From Alopecurus myosuroides (lineage: Eukaryota > Streptophyta > Magnoliopsida > Poales > Poaceae), in the NCBI GenBank assembly GCA_028641055.1, contig JAPCYS010001710.1, forward strand, positions 52,505 to 116,504: a DNA stretch of 64,000 nt, read 5' to 3'. Position 1 is the stretch's first letter. Each line of letters begins with the position of its first letter. Of this stretch, positions 12,072-23,160 are shown in pieces. The position numbers and the translations under genes were made by a program. The notes under the pieces were generated by a model, which was not told the origin of the DNA, made no database searches, and was given only the letters and a program-made list of their open reading frames with translations.

Positions 12072-14140
12072 GAGGCCCAAATAAGTCCAAGTGAATACGC
12101 TCAAAGGGCCTTGTTGTCGAGACGATTGATGTCTTGGGATGATTCTTCTCATGCATCTTCCGGCAATACAAGAGCTAGGGCGATCTTTGGAAATATGCAC
12201 ACTTGTTAGTCCTAAAACATGCTCACCCTTCACAAGAGTTTGTAGATTTCTCATACCGACGTGGCCCATGCGGATGCCAAAGCCACCCCACATCGGATTT
12301 AGCTATTAGACAAGTGGCAATATGTGTAGTTCTTTCAAGAAATCTTTTATATACATACCGTTTTCCACAAATCCAACAAAGGATACTTTAAGAGTTGGTG
12401 TGAAGTACAAGAACGTGATGACACCCAAATACACTTGTAAAATTGCATTTACAAAGTTGCAAGATGGAAAGATTATAGCCAAGGGACTCAAGAAGGAGGA
12501 CTTTCTCAATGGATGAATCCGGAGAAATGACCACCTTGCCATATCCCAATACCTTAAGTTGTGAGCGATCACCAATAGTTACATGAGCAAATTTGAGGAG
12601 TTGGAGTTTTAAGTCATTTAACACTTCCTTACTTCAGGTCATATTGCGGAACAACCACTATCAATCATCCATGATGTTCCTCCGGAAACACAACCCTACA
12701 ATGAATCAACTTCGTGAGGTACCCATTTTTGGATGGGTCCTTTCTTGTTAGTCACAAGGGTCTTAGGAACCCAAATAACATACTTGTAATCATAACCATA
12801 TGAGGTGCCAACATATTTTTCATAAACATGACCATCAATAGATTTAAGAAGCACATAACTTTCCCGCAAAGTTGTTGTGAGTAGTAGTGTTCCTAGGAAC
12901 AATACCTTGAGAAATAATATCAAACATCTTCATCATTAGCCAACTCCCTCCTTCACAAAAGCAATAGAGTTAGTGGAGGGAGTTTACTTCTTCTTGTAGG
13001 CCACCTTGGAAGTGGAACCAAAACCAAGGCCTTCCTTGCCAATAACTCTCTTTTGACTACTCAAAATCATTAAGGTTCTTTGCCATTGGATGCATGTGGA
13101 AAGATCTTTGTTGAGTTGTTCCTTCAACCTATTATTCTCCTCAATGAGAGTTGCCTTTACACACAAAGGGTTAGTATCACAAGAGTTTTCATTTACATTG
13201 TTTAACCCTTTTAAGGTTTTGAGATCATTTGAAATTGTTCGATGATCGATTTTAAGATTATCAAAATCCTTAATGAGTTCATTGTAACCTTGGTTAGTTG
13301 CATCATCTAAGGCCATGAATTCCATTACCTTAGCAAAAGCATGCTCACAATCAAGTTTTACTTTAGCTATGTCAATTGCAATGGTATCCTCTATGCTTCT
13401 CTAAAGCAATGTGATTCATCTAGATCTTTCTCAAGCCTCAATTTTACTAGCATCATCACGAGCAAACTTTTCAAGTAATTTTATTCTCTCCTCATGTTCA
13501 TCAATGAGGCCATGTGCCTCACTTAATTGATCCATGAGAGATACAAAGATAGATTAGTTTCTCCTTCTAGTTTCTCGATAAAGTTTGTCAATGGGTTTTC
13601 CTCAACACAGTTTAATGAAGGAGTACAATAGTTTGCAAGTTTGAGTGTAGGAGTCACCTTTGTGGATATACCCTTGGCCATGAAGCACTTGACTCGAGGG
13701 ACCCTTGTTGTCATTAGGATTGGAGAAGAGAGACCTTAAGTTAGGAGGTACGACGCCCTTAGCCATGGCCGCCATACCTACGTGTTCCTCATCACCATCA
13801 CTCTGTTCACAACCGAACGTGTACTCAACTTATTTTGCAATCATTGCCCTAGGAGGGCCTCTCTTGATGAAGTTCTTGGACTTGGGAATGAAAGTGGATT
13901 TCTTGATGAGTCTTCCACCATTTTCAATTCTACTCTTGAAGGGGCACTCGGCAACAAAGTGCTCGGTATCTCCACAATTGCAGCAAGTCCTTGCGTTCTT
14001 CATGTTTGAGACTTCCTTTCCCTTGTTATTGGTGGCATTTGATCTAAAATCTCCCTTCTTCCACCACTTGTGTTGAGCAAGGGCCAAGCATTCTTTATGT
14101 GATGTCTTCATCTCTTTCTCGGAGATCTCATGTGTGGATC
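12072..14140 (-). pseudogene. Copia gag C-terminus, protease and pre-integrase region
   Basis: On the minus strand, from right to left, this reads the gag zinc knuckle CCNCGDTEHFVAECPF (CX2CX4HX4C, about 13960-14005), then a basic stretch. A Leu/Glu/Asn-rich coiled-coil segment follows at 12984-13325 (TLIEENNRLKEQLNKDL). A protease block carries DSGCS near 12665, then VTIGDRSQLKVLGYGKV. The GAG-pre-integrase part VGHVGMRNLQTLVKGEHV comes next at about 12220-12280, and HLDLFGP, the start of integrase, at about 12080-12110. Each piece lies in a different frame. Downstream it joins the integrase at 1-2003 once the Athila-like element is removed. Upstream, gag residues between 14140 and 18746 are missing. 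Confidence 0.82.
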
Positions 14141-16241
14141 TGATACATCATAAATGTATCCCTGATTTCTGATGCTCCATGATGATATTATGTCAATTGC
14201 TACATGTTTTCTCCCTTCTTTATGTCATTTTTATTGATTTTCCGGACTAACCTATTGACAAGATACCACAGAGCCAGTTCCCTGTTTTCTGCTGTTTTTA
14301 GTTTCAGAAAAGTTGTTCTGGAAATATTCTCGGAATTGGAAAGTTCGAAGCCCGGAAGTCCTATTTTCCCGGAAGCATCCAGAAGACCGAAGAGGAGTCG
14401 AAGAGGGCAATAGGGGGGCCACACCATGGGCTAGCGCGCCCCCTGGCCGCGCCAACTATGGGTGTGGGGTAGGGCTAGAATTCGAGCCGAGCCTAGTCGG
14501 CTCGGCTCGACTCGCTCAACCTCGGTCAATTGAACTCGGCTCAACAGTTCAAAATCAAAATCAAAACTCGGCTCGGCTCGGTGAACTCGCGAGTAGCTTG
14601 CGACTACTCGTTTAACTTATCTAATTTATAAAACTATAAAAAAGGCAACATTATATAATGTATATATAATTGTTTTTGATTATTTGGGTCATGTATGATA
14701 AAATCATCACAATAATCAGTGAAAATATATCACCATAAAACAATTTGTAGTAAATAAATTATAATAATCAGTAAAAAAATTTAAATAAACAAAAATATCA
14801 TTAAAAACTATTTTGACCGAGTTAAACGAGCTAAACGAGTACTCGGTAAACTCGGCTCGTTTAGCTTGAACTCGTTTACCGCTGAAAACGAAAACTCGAC
14901 TTGGCTCGTTGGACAACGAGTTCGAGCCGAGCCGGGTCAAGTTGCGAGCTACTCATTTAACTCGCGAGTTCCGAGTTTTAATTCCAGCCCTAGTGTGGGC
15001 CCCCTGGAGCTCCACCGCTGCCCTTTCGCCTATTTAAGCCCTCCGGACGGAAAACCCTAAGTCCTGATCAAAATCCCCGAAAAAGTTCCACAGCCGTCGT
15101 CACCGTCAACCCTAGATCAGGAGGGTTCTGGAGTTGTTTTCCGGCACCCTGCCGGAGAGGAAATCATCACCGGAGGCTTCTACATCACCATGCCTACCTC
15201 CGGAGTGATGCGTGAGTAGTTCATTCCTGGCCTACGGGTCCATAGCAGTAGCTAGATGGTTGTCTCCTCCTCAAATGCCTCCATGTTTAGATCTCGTGAG
15301 CTGCCTATCATGATCGAGATTGATCTTATGTAATTCTATATGCTGTGTTTGCTTGGATCCAATGAATATTGACCTTATGCCAAGTTGATTATAGTATTTA
15401 TTTCATATGTTATTTGTGATCTTGAATGCTTTCCGTTGCTAGTGGTTGCTCTGGCCAAGTAGTTGCTAGTGACTCCAAGAGGGAGTATTATGCTTGATAG
15501 TGGGTTCATGCCTCCTTGTTGCCTTGCTCGAGTGATAGAAACGTGAAGGGGGAGGATATGTTGTTGCCATTAGGGAGAAAACTGCGGTGAGAGTACGCGC
15601 GTGTATAATCATTGCTTACATTACACACTTTGTTTAATGCAATTATCTATTGCTTGCAACTTAATACCTAAGGGAGTTCGGATGATAACTTGAGGGTGGA
15701 TTATTAGTGATAGATGCAAATGGATGTCGGTCTATGTATCTTGTTGTAATGCCCGCACTAAATATCATAGTAATCTTCATGTTATAATGTGCACTACGGT
15801 GCAACCTTTATTTGTCAATTGCCCAGCTGTAATTTGTTCACCCAGCATGCTATCTTTTATGGAGAGACACTGACTAGTGAACCTATGAACCCCGATCCAT
15901 TTTCCACACTGTTAAACAAACCACAACAATTTCGTGCTCTCTCTACTTTCTGCAAGCATACAACTGTTTTCCACACTAAACTTCTAATCTTTGTTTTCAC
16001 CAAGACAGTGAGATTGACAACCTCACTGTACCGTTGGGGCAAAGTATTTTGGTTGTGTTGTGTGCAGGTTCCACGTTGTTGCTGACACCGGTGAAGCGCC
16101 AGCACCACCGTCAGTGGCATCAACCTTCTGAAGGTCCTCTTTCTCCTACTGGATTGATAACCCTGGTTCTTAACTAAGGGGAAAATTCCTACCGCTGTGC
16201 TGATCACACCCTCCTCTTGGGGTATCCCAATGCAAGCATCA
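14141..16241 (+). repeat. 5' LTR of the non-autonomous element
   Basis: The LTR begins TGATACATCATAAATGTATC after copia gag sequence and ends GCAAGCATCA, just before the primer site. Without the inserted hAT MITE (14470-14992 plus one target copy) it would be about 1.57 kb. There is no second copy in the window, so its bounds rest on the TG...CA ends and the primer site. It encodes nothing. Confidence 0.75.
14470..14992. mobile_element. hAT-type MITE inside the LTR
   Basis: The ends TAGGGCTAGAATT and AATTCCAGCCCTA are inverted repeats of the hAT kind (TAGGG...). The flanks are gtgtgggg (14462-14469) and gtgtgggc (14993-15000), an 8-bp target duplication with one mismatch. The 523-bp interior is filled with gagccgagc/gctcggctc-type repeats near each end and an AT-rich centre. 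There is no transposase. Removing it rejoins a continuous LTR sequence (ctatgggtgtggg|ccccct). Confidence 0.88.
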
Positions 16242-16252
16242 AGGACATTTTC

Positions 16253-16270
16253 TGGCGCCGTTCCCGGGGA
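16253..16270 (+). other. Primer binding site, tRNA-Asp
   Basis: The sequence tggcgccgttcccgggga matches the tRNA-Asp 3' complement at 17 of 18 positions, 11 bases after the LTR end. Confidence 0.85.
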
Positions 16271-16426
16271 GGAAGAAGTCTTCCGGAAAGGGGAGTCTCT
16301 CACTCTCAACCTTTTTATTTTGTTTATTGTCATGTTTTTATTTTTGTCTTTTTTACTTCTTTATATTAAAAACACAGAAAAAATTAGTTTACTTTATAGC
16401 ATAGAAAGCAACTCAAGTATTTTCAA

Positions 16427-17843
16427 GTGAAGTTAGTTGTTATTTTTGCTTTATCATGCTTTCTATCAATCTTTGATGTCTTTGAAACTAGATCTTTTAG
16501 GGAAGGTGGGTTCACGGATGAACAACAAAAACCTTATAAGGAACACCGCTTGTCACAAAAAGGGATACACTTATGGGAGCAAATTAATAAACTGCATGCC
16601 TATGCTAAAAACTTGGGCTCTACTTATAATGTCACTTATTGTTTTGATAAATCTTGTTGCTGTAGGAGGTATAAACACCTCCCTTTTCAATGTGAGTATA
16701 ATGATAATGTTACCATATCTTCTTATGTTAAGGGAAATTATGAATTATATGATGTGGAACAAATTGAAGAATTTATTGCTTGGAAGGGTGCATTCGAAAT
16801 TGCCTATTTACTTGAAAGTATTGACGATGCACCTTATAAATATGAGATTTATGCTATACTTGAATATTGATTTGATAATTACAAGGATTGTAATTACTAC
16901 ATAATGGGTTATCTTAATAGATTCTCTCCCCCAAAGGGAGAGACTAATGCCTTGCAGGAAAAAAATGGAAGAAGAAATTGCTGAAACTGGAAGCTCTTTG
17001 GATGAAAAAGAGGAGGAGAGTGATGATCAAGACGAGGAATAATGGAACCTATGTCTACGTCCCAATGATAGTAACTCGTTAACTCATAATTGTGATGATC
17101 CTATTGATTCTTTTGAAATATCTCTTTTTGATGAGGTTGATACTTGCTATACTTGTGACCTTGATAATATTATGAATGAAACTTGTGAGAATGATATTGC
17201 TACTGTTATTTATGACAATCCATGCTACTTTGATAAATCCTATTAGAATCCTTTATTAATTCCAACTATTGATATGCATGATAATGAGGAAGTTTGTTTA
17301 GAATTTTTTTATGATAATGCTCTTGATGATGGTCCTATGTTACTTGATGTTATAAATCATAATGCTACTGAAAATAGGATTGCTGTAATGTGTCCTATAA
17401 ATTTTATGAGTGATCAGTCATATTGTTTTTCTATTGCTAAAAGTGGAAAAAAAGAGGAGCTGATTTTAAATTTTGATCCCATTATTTTTGTGCTTGATAT
17501 GAATTGTGTGCTTTCATACCATGATAAACATGCTTTATGTGATAATTATGTTGTTGATTTTTTTCGTGATGCTACTGGAACTTATTATGAGAGAGGAAAA
17601 TATGGTTGTAGGAATTTTCATGTTACTAAAACACCTCTCTTCTTGTTAAAAGTTTTCAAATTGCTCTTGTTCTACCTTCCCATGATTTCTAGTTTGAGCT
17701 TCTTTAATTTATTTGTTTACAAGATTCCTATGCATAGGAAGTGGGTTAGACTTAAATTTGTTTTATATCTGCCTCTTTATTCTCTCTTTTTCTTAACTCA
17801 TATTTCTTACGTGAGCATTTTCTTGCTTTCTATGCCTAGCTAA
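16427..17843 (+). pseudogene. Unknown ORF of the non-autonomous element, with hydrophobic C-terminus
   Basis: I do not recognise this protein. It has three consecutive pieces. Piece one, 16427-16870, holds a Cys-rich motif (CFDKSCCCRRYKHLPFQCEY). Piece two, 16963-17041, is an acidic stretch (MEEEIAETGSSLDEKEEESDD). Piece three runs in one frame from about 17120 to 17843, with an in-frame TAG near 17245 before the ATG at 17274. Piece three ends with two long hydrophobic runs (about residues 125-150 and 160-185 of the 189-aa frame) that look like membrane segments, then a stop at 17841-17843. It lies where gag would be, but no gag motif is present. Whether it was ever an envelope-like or merely structural protein is unknown. 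Confidence 0.55.
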
Positions 17844-18745
17844 AAGGCGTTAAAGAAAAGCGCTACCGGGAGACAACCCGCTTTATTTCTCTGTTTTCAT
17901 CCTGTTTTTCTTTGTTTTCTTTGGTGTTCTTTGCACCTGGGTGTTTTCTATTTCCTTAGCAACCCCGTTGTATCTTTCCTTTTGTGTTTTTGTTGAGCCA
18001 AGTAAACACTCTAGTGGAAAATTGACAATATATTTCGGATTTCTGCGAAGAAAATAGATTTCTTCTGTCCACTGTTAATTCAGTTAAAACTCACAGAAAA
18101 TTCAAAATGACCTGAGCTTTTTTGTGCTTAATTCTGAGTTATATATGCAACTTTTCTTAGTTTACCACTTTCTTATTTGGGCAACGGAATATTTTCGAAA
18201 AAATCGATCTCTGCCTGCTGTTCTGTTTTGACAGATTTCTGCCAATTATTGCATTTGCATCTTAATCTCTTTCTTTTGGTGTTCTTTTGAGAAAAAGATT
18301 TTAAAAGAAGTTGTGATAGTAGCTAATGTTTTTTTATTGCTATTCTTGTGTTGAAACTGAACCATGTGAGTTTATTATTTCGATTACACTAACGTTGCTA
18401 ATGAATATTGTGAGAATTTTGATGTGAAGGAAGTTTTCAAGGGTCAAGAGAAGAGGATGATATATTGTGATCAAGAAGAGTGAAAAGGCTAATCTTGGGG
18501 AGGCCCCGGTGGTACATCCTAGAAAATTCGAAGAAGACTCAAGCGTCTAAGCTTGGGTATGCCCAAGGCATCCCCTTCTTCATCAACAAATTATCAGGTT
18601 ACTTCTAGTGAAACTATATTTTTATCCGGTCGCATCTTATGTGATTTACTTGGAGCGTCTTTTATTTTTGTTTTTAGTTTTCTTTTGTTTTTTTTAGTTT
18701 GTTTTTTTACTTTCATAATAAGCTTGGTTGGACCCCAGCATTCTT
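17844..18745 (+). other. Noncoding 3' part of the non-autonomous element
   Basis: This is 0.9 kb of T-rich sequence with no credible reading frame. It includes the block taccgggagacaacccg (about 17864-17880) just after the ORF. It ends abruptly at the copia gag without a polypurine tract or LTR. Confidence 0.6.
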
Positions 18746-19258
18746 TTATTTGAGAGTGACACGCTCCGCTTTTTCATGAGCATACGTTGTATTCTCCAAC
18801 ATGTGCATGGCATGAGCGTTGAGTTGCTCATCTATGATGTCACTTGAGCTTAGGTTCAAGGGATCCTTTGGCTCATACCCCTTATCAAAAATTCTCCATA
18901 TTTGCATTGAAGAGATGCACATGTAAGACTTCATGGAAGCTTTCCAATTATTAAAATGATTCCTATCTACCATAGGAGGTGGACCAAGATGGTTAACATG
19001 TGGATGTTGAACATTAGGAGCATTGTTATAAGCAAAGCCAAATGAATTTCCACCATTACCATTTCCAGGTGCCGACGTTGCGGATCCTTCCTTAGATGGA
19101 ATGGGGTTTCCATGTTCATCTAAGACAACATTCTCTCTAGATTGATTAGATGGAGATGTCAATTCCTTTATTAGTCCCTCCATCTTTTTCTCGGAGTTAT
19201 CAATCATAGTTTGGATTAGCTTTTGAATCCCCTCCATACTGACGGGATCATTAGCCAT
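18746..19258 (-). pseudogene. Copia gag N-terminus
   Basis: The minus frame begins with an ATG at 19258 (MANDPVSMEGIQKLIQTMID) and contains the gag block VDRNHFNNWKASMKSYMCIS...IWRIFDKGYEPKDP. Copia gag proteins of the SIRE/Maximus type have the same block (FSWWKSKM.. / IWDIVVDGY). The start sits about 45 bases after the primer binding site, as expected. It runs into the non-autonomous element at 18746 after about 170 residues. The middle of gag is absent from the window. Confidence 0.83.
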
Positions 19259-19304
19259 CCTTTCCTCCTCTTTAGGCGGTAAATCCCTTAATAAAGAGAC
19301 GAGA

Positions 19305-19315
19305 CTCTGATACCA
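19305..19315 (-). other. Copia primer binding site, initiator tRNA-Met
   Basis: The minus strand reads tggtatcagag immediately inside the LTR. This matches the initiator-Met tRNA 3' complement that most plant copia elements use. Confidence 0.88.
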
Positions 19316-19317
19316 AT

Positions 19318-20714
19318 TGAAAAATCGAGAGGTTACCTAGAGGGGGGAGGTGAACAAGGTAACTACAAATTTTAGCTTCTTTTTTGATTTAGCAAGATAT
19401 TTCTCAAATATAGATTGTCTAGATTATGCAACTAGGTGAACAATCCTATATGTTGAGAAAGTACTACTAGCACAAGGGATATATATGACTAAGCTAGTTG
19501 CAACAAGTAAAGGTAAGTTGAGGAATAACCGAACACAATGACGCGGAGATTTATCCCGAAGTTCACTTTCCAATTGAAGCTAATCTCCGTTGAAGCGGTG
19601 CGGTGCCACCAACGTGGAACACCGAGTAGCCCTCAAACAGCACACCGTATCTCCTTCGATTCCTTCCACCGATGTGGAGAGGCTCGAATCACTATGTTTT
19701 CGTTGGGGTTGACAACTAGACCCTTTACAAGGATGAGGCACACTCCACAACTTTGGAGGGTCCTCACCAAATCCCGAGAGCCACCAAGACTTCGAGAAAC
19801 AAGATCCACGAGCACAAGAGCTCTGGGGATATCAACAAGGCTCCGAGCTCCGATGAGCTAAGAGCAACAAGGTTCTTGGCTCCGATGAACTAAGAACAAC
19901 AAGATCCCTAAAGGATGAGTGGGGTGATTTCTAATCGGCTTGGTGGAGTGGTAGATCGGGGATGTCTCCTCCAAATCCCAAAGTATCACAAGCTTCGGTT
20001 GGGGATTTGGGGAGATGCTTGAGCTTGGAGGTGGTCAACAATGGTGGAGAGAGTAAGTTTAATTGACACCCACTAAAGGTAGGGGATATGTCCCTTTTAT
20101 ACCCGAGGATGAAAAGCGGCCGTTGGGGGGGGGGGGATCCCCTTCACTGCAGGGCACCCCGGCCTAGGAGGGCGGCCAGGCCGGCCAGGGAGGCCAGGAC
20201 ATCGCCACCATCCCACCCCGGCCTCGAGCCTATGTGGGGGCCGGCTGACACCCGGTCAGGGGCCGGTGCCCCCTTCCCACCACGGCCTTGGGCCTCCTTG
20301 AGGCTGACAGGAGCCGACCCGGGGCTAGCGTCCCACCCCGGCCTGGGGCCGGCGTGGAGATGGAGCACGGCCGGGGCAGCACCCGGGTCACCCGGCCTGG
20401 GGCCGGTGTGGAACAAGACCAAGGCCAGGGCAGTGCCCGAACCGTCCGGCCTCGAGCCCGGCCTGGGGCTGGCGTGCGGATGGTCTAGGCCGGGGCACAG
20501 GCAGAGCCACCCGGCCTCAAAACCCGGCCAGGCCGGCCAGGGAGGCCGGCACCCCTGTTTTTCTTTCTTCTTTTCCCATTTCTTTTCTTCCTTTTTGCTA
20601 TCACTCACATGGATGTCCAAGGGGCGTATATGATTGCATTTCTCCATGATAGGCTCTGAACACACTTAGGAAAATATTAGATCTTCCATATGTTGTGATC
20701 AAACACCGAAAACA
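19318..20714 (-). repeat. 5' LTR of the copia element
   Basis: On the minus strand the LTR would run from TGTTTTCGGTG (ending at 20714) to the CA next to the primer site (19318). The inner edge is firm. The outer edge is chosen from the TG end and is less sure, because no second LTR is in the window. A TATA box (TATAAAAG on the minus strand, 20094-20101) fits a transcript start near 20070. The upstream U3 region (20150-20560) is very GC-rich, with repeated GGCCTGGGGCCGGCGTGG-like motifs. Confidence 0.7.
20094..20101 (-). promoter_or_regulatory. TATA box of the copia LTR
   Basis: The minus-strand sequence TATAAAAG sits inside the LTR between the GC-rich U3 and the AT-richer R/U5 part. This is the normal place for an LTR promoter. 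Its activity is not known. Confidence 0.6.
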
Positions 20715-20719
20715 AGATT

Positions 20720-21200
20720 AGGAACAAATGTCCTTTAAAGAGTCCAGCTTTAGATTGCCGGCGTGGCATAAGACCATGGCCAGATTTGTCGCCGGTTCTG
20801 GCTGGGCCTCGCGACCCAGATCGAGAACGCGTACCCAGCACGCCTCGCGTCTCAACGGCAACCGCTAGAACGCAGCGCCCCATCGCCTCCTGCTCGTCAC
20901 ACCGTCATGAGACTTTCCGCACCGGCCCCAAGATCGGACGCAACCGGCCACGTCGGCCACGCCGACCCTTGAGGTCCGCATTGCCGCCGCCCACCTACGA
21001 GTCTTGCGAACCGATCCAGCGCCGCCACCCCTCTCGCACCCCTCTGTCATGGACGACCAGGGCGCCGCCACCGCTTCTGGAGCAGCGACCGGAGATGGCG
21101 ATTTGGGGGGGGGGGGGGGGGGAGGGGAGGGGTCGGCTAGGGTTTCCGCCTGTGGAGCCGCCCGAGGGGGAGGGGCCCGAGAGGAACGATCGTCTCAAAC
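20720..21200 (-). mobile_element. GC-rich retroposon fragment
   Basis: Read on the minus strand, this starts near aaaccctagccgacccc and contains a block around 21040-21090 (ggcggcgccctggtcgtcc). The second GC-rich retroposon near 27590-27620 has a very similar block (ggcggccccctggtcgtc). I read both as the 5' part of the same non-LTR family. It carries an uninterrupted run of 18 G (21105-21122). The copia LTR abuts it, so the copia element may have landed in it. No protein domain is visible. Confidence 0.45.
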
Positions 21201-21589
21201 CTTGCATTAGTTAATTGAATGCGCTCACAATTGAACATTCGTGCAGGAAATAATTTTTAGCTTGCAGACCAAAGGTTGATGAAGTACTTTCTGTATACGT
21301 TTGTGACCTTTGTCAAGTGCCTGTTATAAGCACTAGGCAAAAACCATTGAAACTCGGCATGGGCTTGATTCCAGTAGTACTGTAAGTATTTCATATATTT
21401 GAAATTTTATTTCTGACAAAATTGACCATTCATAGTTGGTATGCGGGTACGTGCGGGCGCACAAGCCGCCTGGAACAGATCCTAAATTTGCCCCCAAAAA
21501 AGGACCTTACGTAGACTTTTTATTTTGTGCAGGTACCTAACCTAATGGTGCCATACTCACCTGTGAGGAACTAGACAGTGGCCGGGATG

Positions 21590-22010
21590 GCAAAAAGCAG
21601 GCTCAAGCCCAAGAAGATGACGATCCATTGTTGGGGGAGACAGTGACCACGACAGTCTACGTGCTCCACCATGCGCACACATGCATCGTCGTTAGCAGGA
21701 CATCGTACACAGTGTGGCACCGGACGAAGCCCACTATCGAGCATCTACGGGTCTTCGCGGCTGTGTCGCACACGTCAAATCACCCCGTCCCTTCTTGTGC
21801 AAGCTACACGATCGACAGGATCACAGGAGCATGCCAATGGTGTTGATTGGTTCGACTCGGCGACAAGACGTGTCTATGACGGGGTTGTCGTTGGCGAAGC
21901 GACAAGCTCAAATTGGAGCGAGAATGACACAATGACAACACGTGGAGTGGAGGATTTTGTCATGGAGTACACCATTACCACACACGCTGCATCAAGCCAA
22001 CCCAACCCGC
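21590..22010 (+). pseudogene. Isolated copia integrase C-terminal fragment
   Basis: Pieces in three plus frames line up with the copia integrase tail. They are VTTTVYVLHHAHT...YTVWHRTKPTIEHLRVF (21640-21760), GCVAHVKSPRPFLCKLHDRQDHRSMPMVLIG (21760-21850), a TRRVYD piece, and EATSSNWSENDT...DFVMEYTI (21890-21980). The family normally reads T-Y-E-x-W-x-x-x-K-P-x-x-x-H-L-R-V-F, then a LDDRS..M.F.GY block. No LTR, RT or gag lies nearby. It is a decayed scrap in the opposite direction to the large copia element. Confidence 0.8.
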
Positions 22011-22610
22011 TACGGGAGACCCTTGCCGTGGCAGCAAATTCTCTGTTCCTTGTCTCTCGTAGTCTTCTGCAATCAGAGCTATGGTTCAGAGCTTTCTTGC
22101 TAGCCCTCAGAAGACGAGATGCTCGGTTTGGCTGTGGTTGTTTCCGGGTGCCGTCCAAGATCATCGGGGTACTAGAAAGAGGTAGAAGCAATGGCGGAGT
22201 CAACCATGGGTTCATAGGCGGTGGTGCCATTGTGGAGGAAGCGGTAAGAAAAAGTGACGGTGTCCGGCCAGCAACAAGCACCGCAACCCTCGAGACGCGG
22301 CCTCATGGTCACGGCTATAAAATTGTTCCAAAATTAACAAAACTTTCGTGTACGTAGAAAATAAATTTCAACATTATACATTCAATTGTCCACAAAGAAT
22401 GATTGCGCATCACAAGAAATGTTCATGCAACAAAAAAGGATCCCAAAGTCACAAGAAAAACATGTTTATATGAAAAAATATTCAAAATATGCTCACATTA
22501 GATAAAAAAATAGACATAAAATACATTTCTTATTTCATTATCTTTTGATTGTCCTAAGCGACGTCTCCTTTTATTTTTCTCAACCAATAGTCCACGTGCG
22601 CGCACCTGTT
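22011..22610. other. No identified feature
   Basis: Position 22011-22340 is moderately GC-rich and gives a Ser/Pro/Arg-rich minus frame with no domain I recognise. Position 22340-22610 is AT-rich and featureless. Confidence 0.5.
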
Positions 22611-22945
22611 TCTTTGATTTTTTTTTTTAAAATAAAGAAAGGGAGGCAAAAGCTTTGCCCTAAACTATTAATTAAGAAGAAATTTTACAGAAAAACAAAG
22701 TTCAGAATTACAAAAGGGACTACTTACCCGACATAATTTCTCTCAAACTGCAGCGACCCAAGATCTAGCCTCCCTCTTGATCTTCTCTACAAGAACAAAG
22801 GTCGGCGAAAGCTTGTTGCGGAACACCCTGACATTCCTCTCATTCCAGATTTCCCATGAGACAAGGAGAGAGATGGACGCGATCGCCTTCCGATTCTGTG
22901 CAGACGTCTTCGACTTCTATTTGTGCAACGTACGTGAGCAACATC
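22611..22945 (-). mobile_element. LINE 3' end with poly(A)
   Basis: On the minus strand a reading frame (about 22940-22745) gives ASISLLVSWEIWNERNVRVF and KIKREARSWVAA. This is the very conserved C-terminal signature of plant LINE ORF2 (W-E-x-W-x-x-R-N-x-x-x-F). A 3' UTR and a poly(A) of about ten residues (T run at 22619-22628) follow. It is strongly 5'-truncated, as is common for LINEs. I could not find convincing target duplications. Confidence 0.85.
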
Positions 22946-23160
22946 TGAACATTAACCTAACCTGCTTTTAGTTTGTCTTAGAATAATATTTCCTCCAGTT
23001 CCACCACTAATTAATTTCATGTTTAGGCGGGCCCTCATTAAAAATTCAAAACCTTTGTATTAAGATAGTAAAATTTAAATTATGCTTATAGGAAACACTT
23101 CTAAAATGTTTATTTACCGGAGAGGAAAACCATTTTTTGTTTGAAGTGAGAAGAGGAATC
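22946..23160. other. No identified feature
   Basis: This is AT-rich sequence with no reading frame, inverted repeat or known element end. Confidence 0.5.

Larger units (their letters stand above)
14141..18745 (+). mobile_element. Non-autonomous LTR retrotransposon, 3' end deleted
   Basis: A 5' LTR (14141-16241, itself carrying a MITE) is followed by a near-perfect tRNA-Asp primer site, a broken ORF region (16427-17843) and an AT-rich tail. No protease, RT or integrase is present. No 3' LTR follows: the sequence passes straight into the copia gag near 18745. The missing copia gag codons suggest that one deletion removed the element's right end together with host sequence. The tRNA-Asp primer and an LTR end of the same TCATCA/GCATCA style suggest it depended on Athila-type enzymes. 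That dependence is inference. Confidence 0.78.
1..20714 (-). mobile_element. SIRE/Maximus-like Ty1-copia LTR retrotransposon, nested and cut by window edge
   Basis: An old copia element is read on the minus strand from right to left: 5' LTR (about 19318-20714), primer binding site, gag start (18746-19258), gag zinc knuckle, coiled coil and protease (12072-14140), integrase (870-2003), then reverse transcriptase (1-829). RNase H and the 3' LTR lie left of position 1. The gag-protease-integrase-RT order is diagnostic of Ty1-copia. The 'ctagagggggg' stretch at the LTR edge and the extra coiled-coil gag part after the zinc knuckle suggest the SIRE/Maximus lineage. Two elements sit inside it, at 2004-12071 and 14141 to about 18745. 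All reading frames carry stops or shifts. The lineage name is inference; the superfamily is certain. Confidence 0.88.

Noticed and set aside
11944..12171. A chimeric protein joining copia integrase to LTR sequence
   Set aside because: The frame only runs across the insertion junction at 12071; the part left of it is LTR sequence.
20088..20665. Overlapping 181-aa and 173-aa frames on both strands
   Set aside because: Both lie in the GC-rich repeats of the copia U3; open frames on both strands at once point to composition.
21874..22281. A 135-aa minus-strand frame starting in the LTR-free region
   Set aside because: No domain is recognisable, part of it overlaps the copia integrase scrap on the plus strand, and no splice or promoter support is visible.
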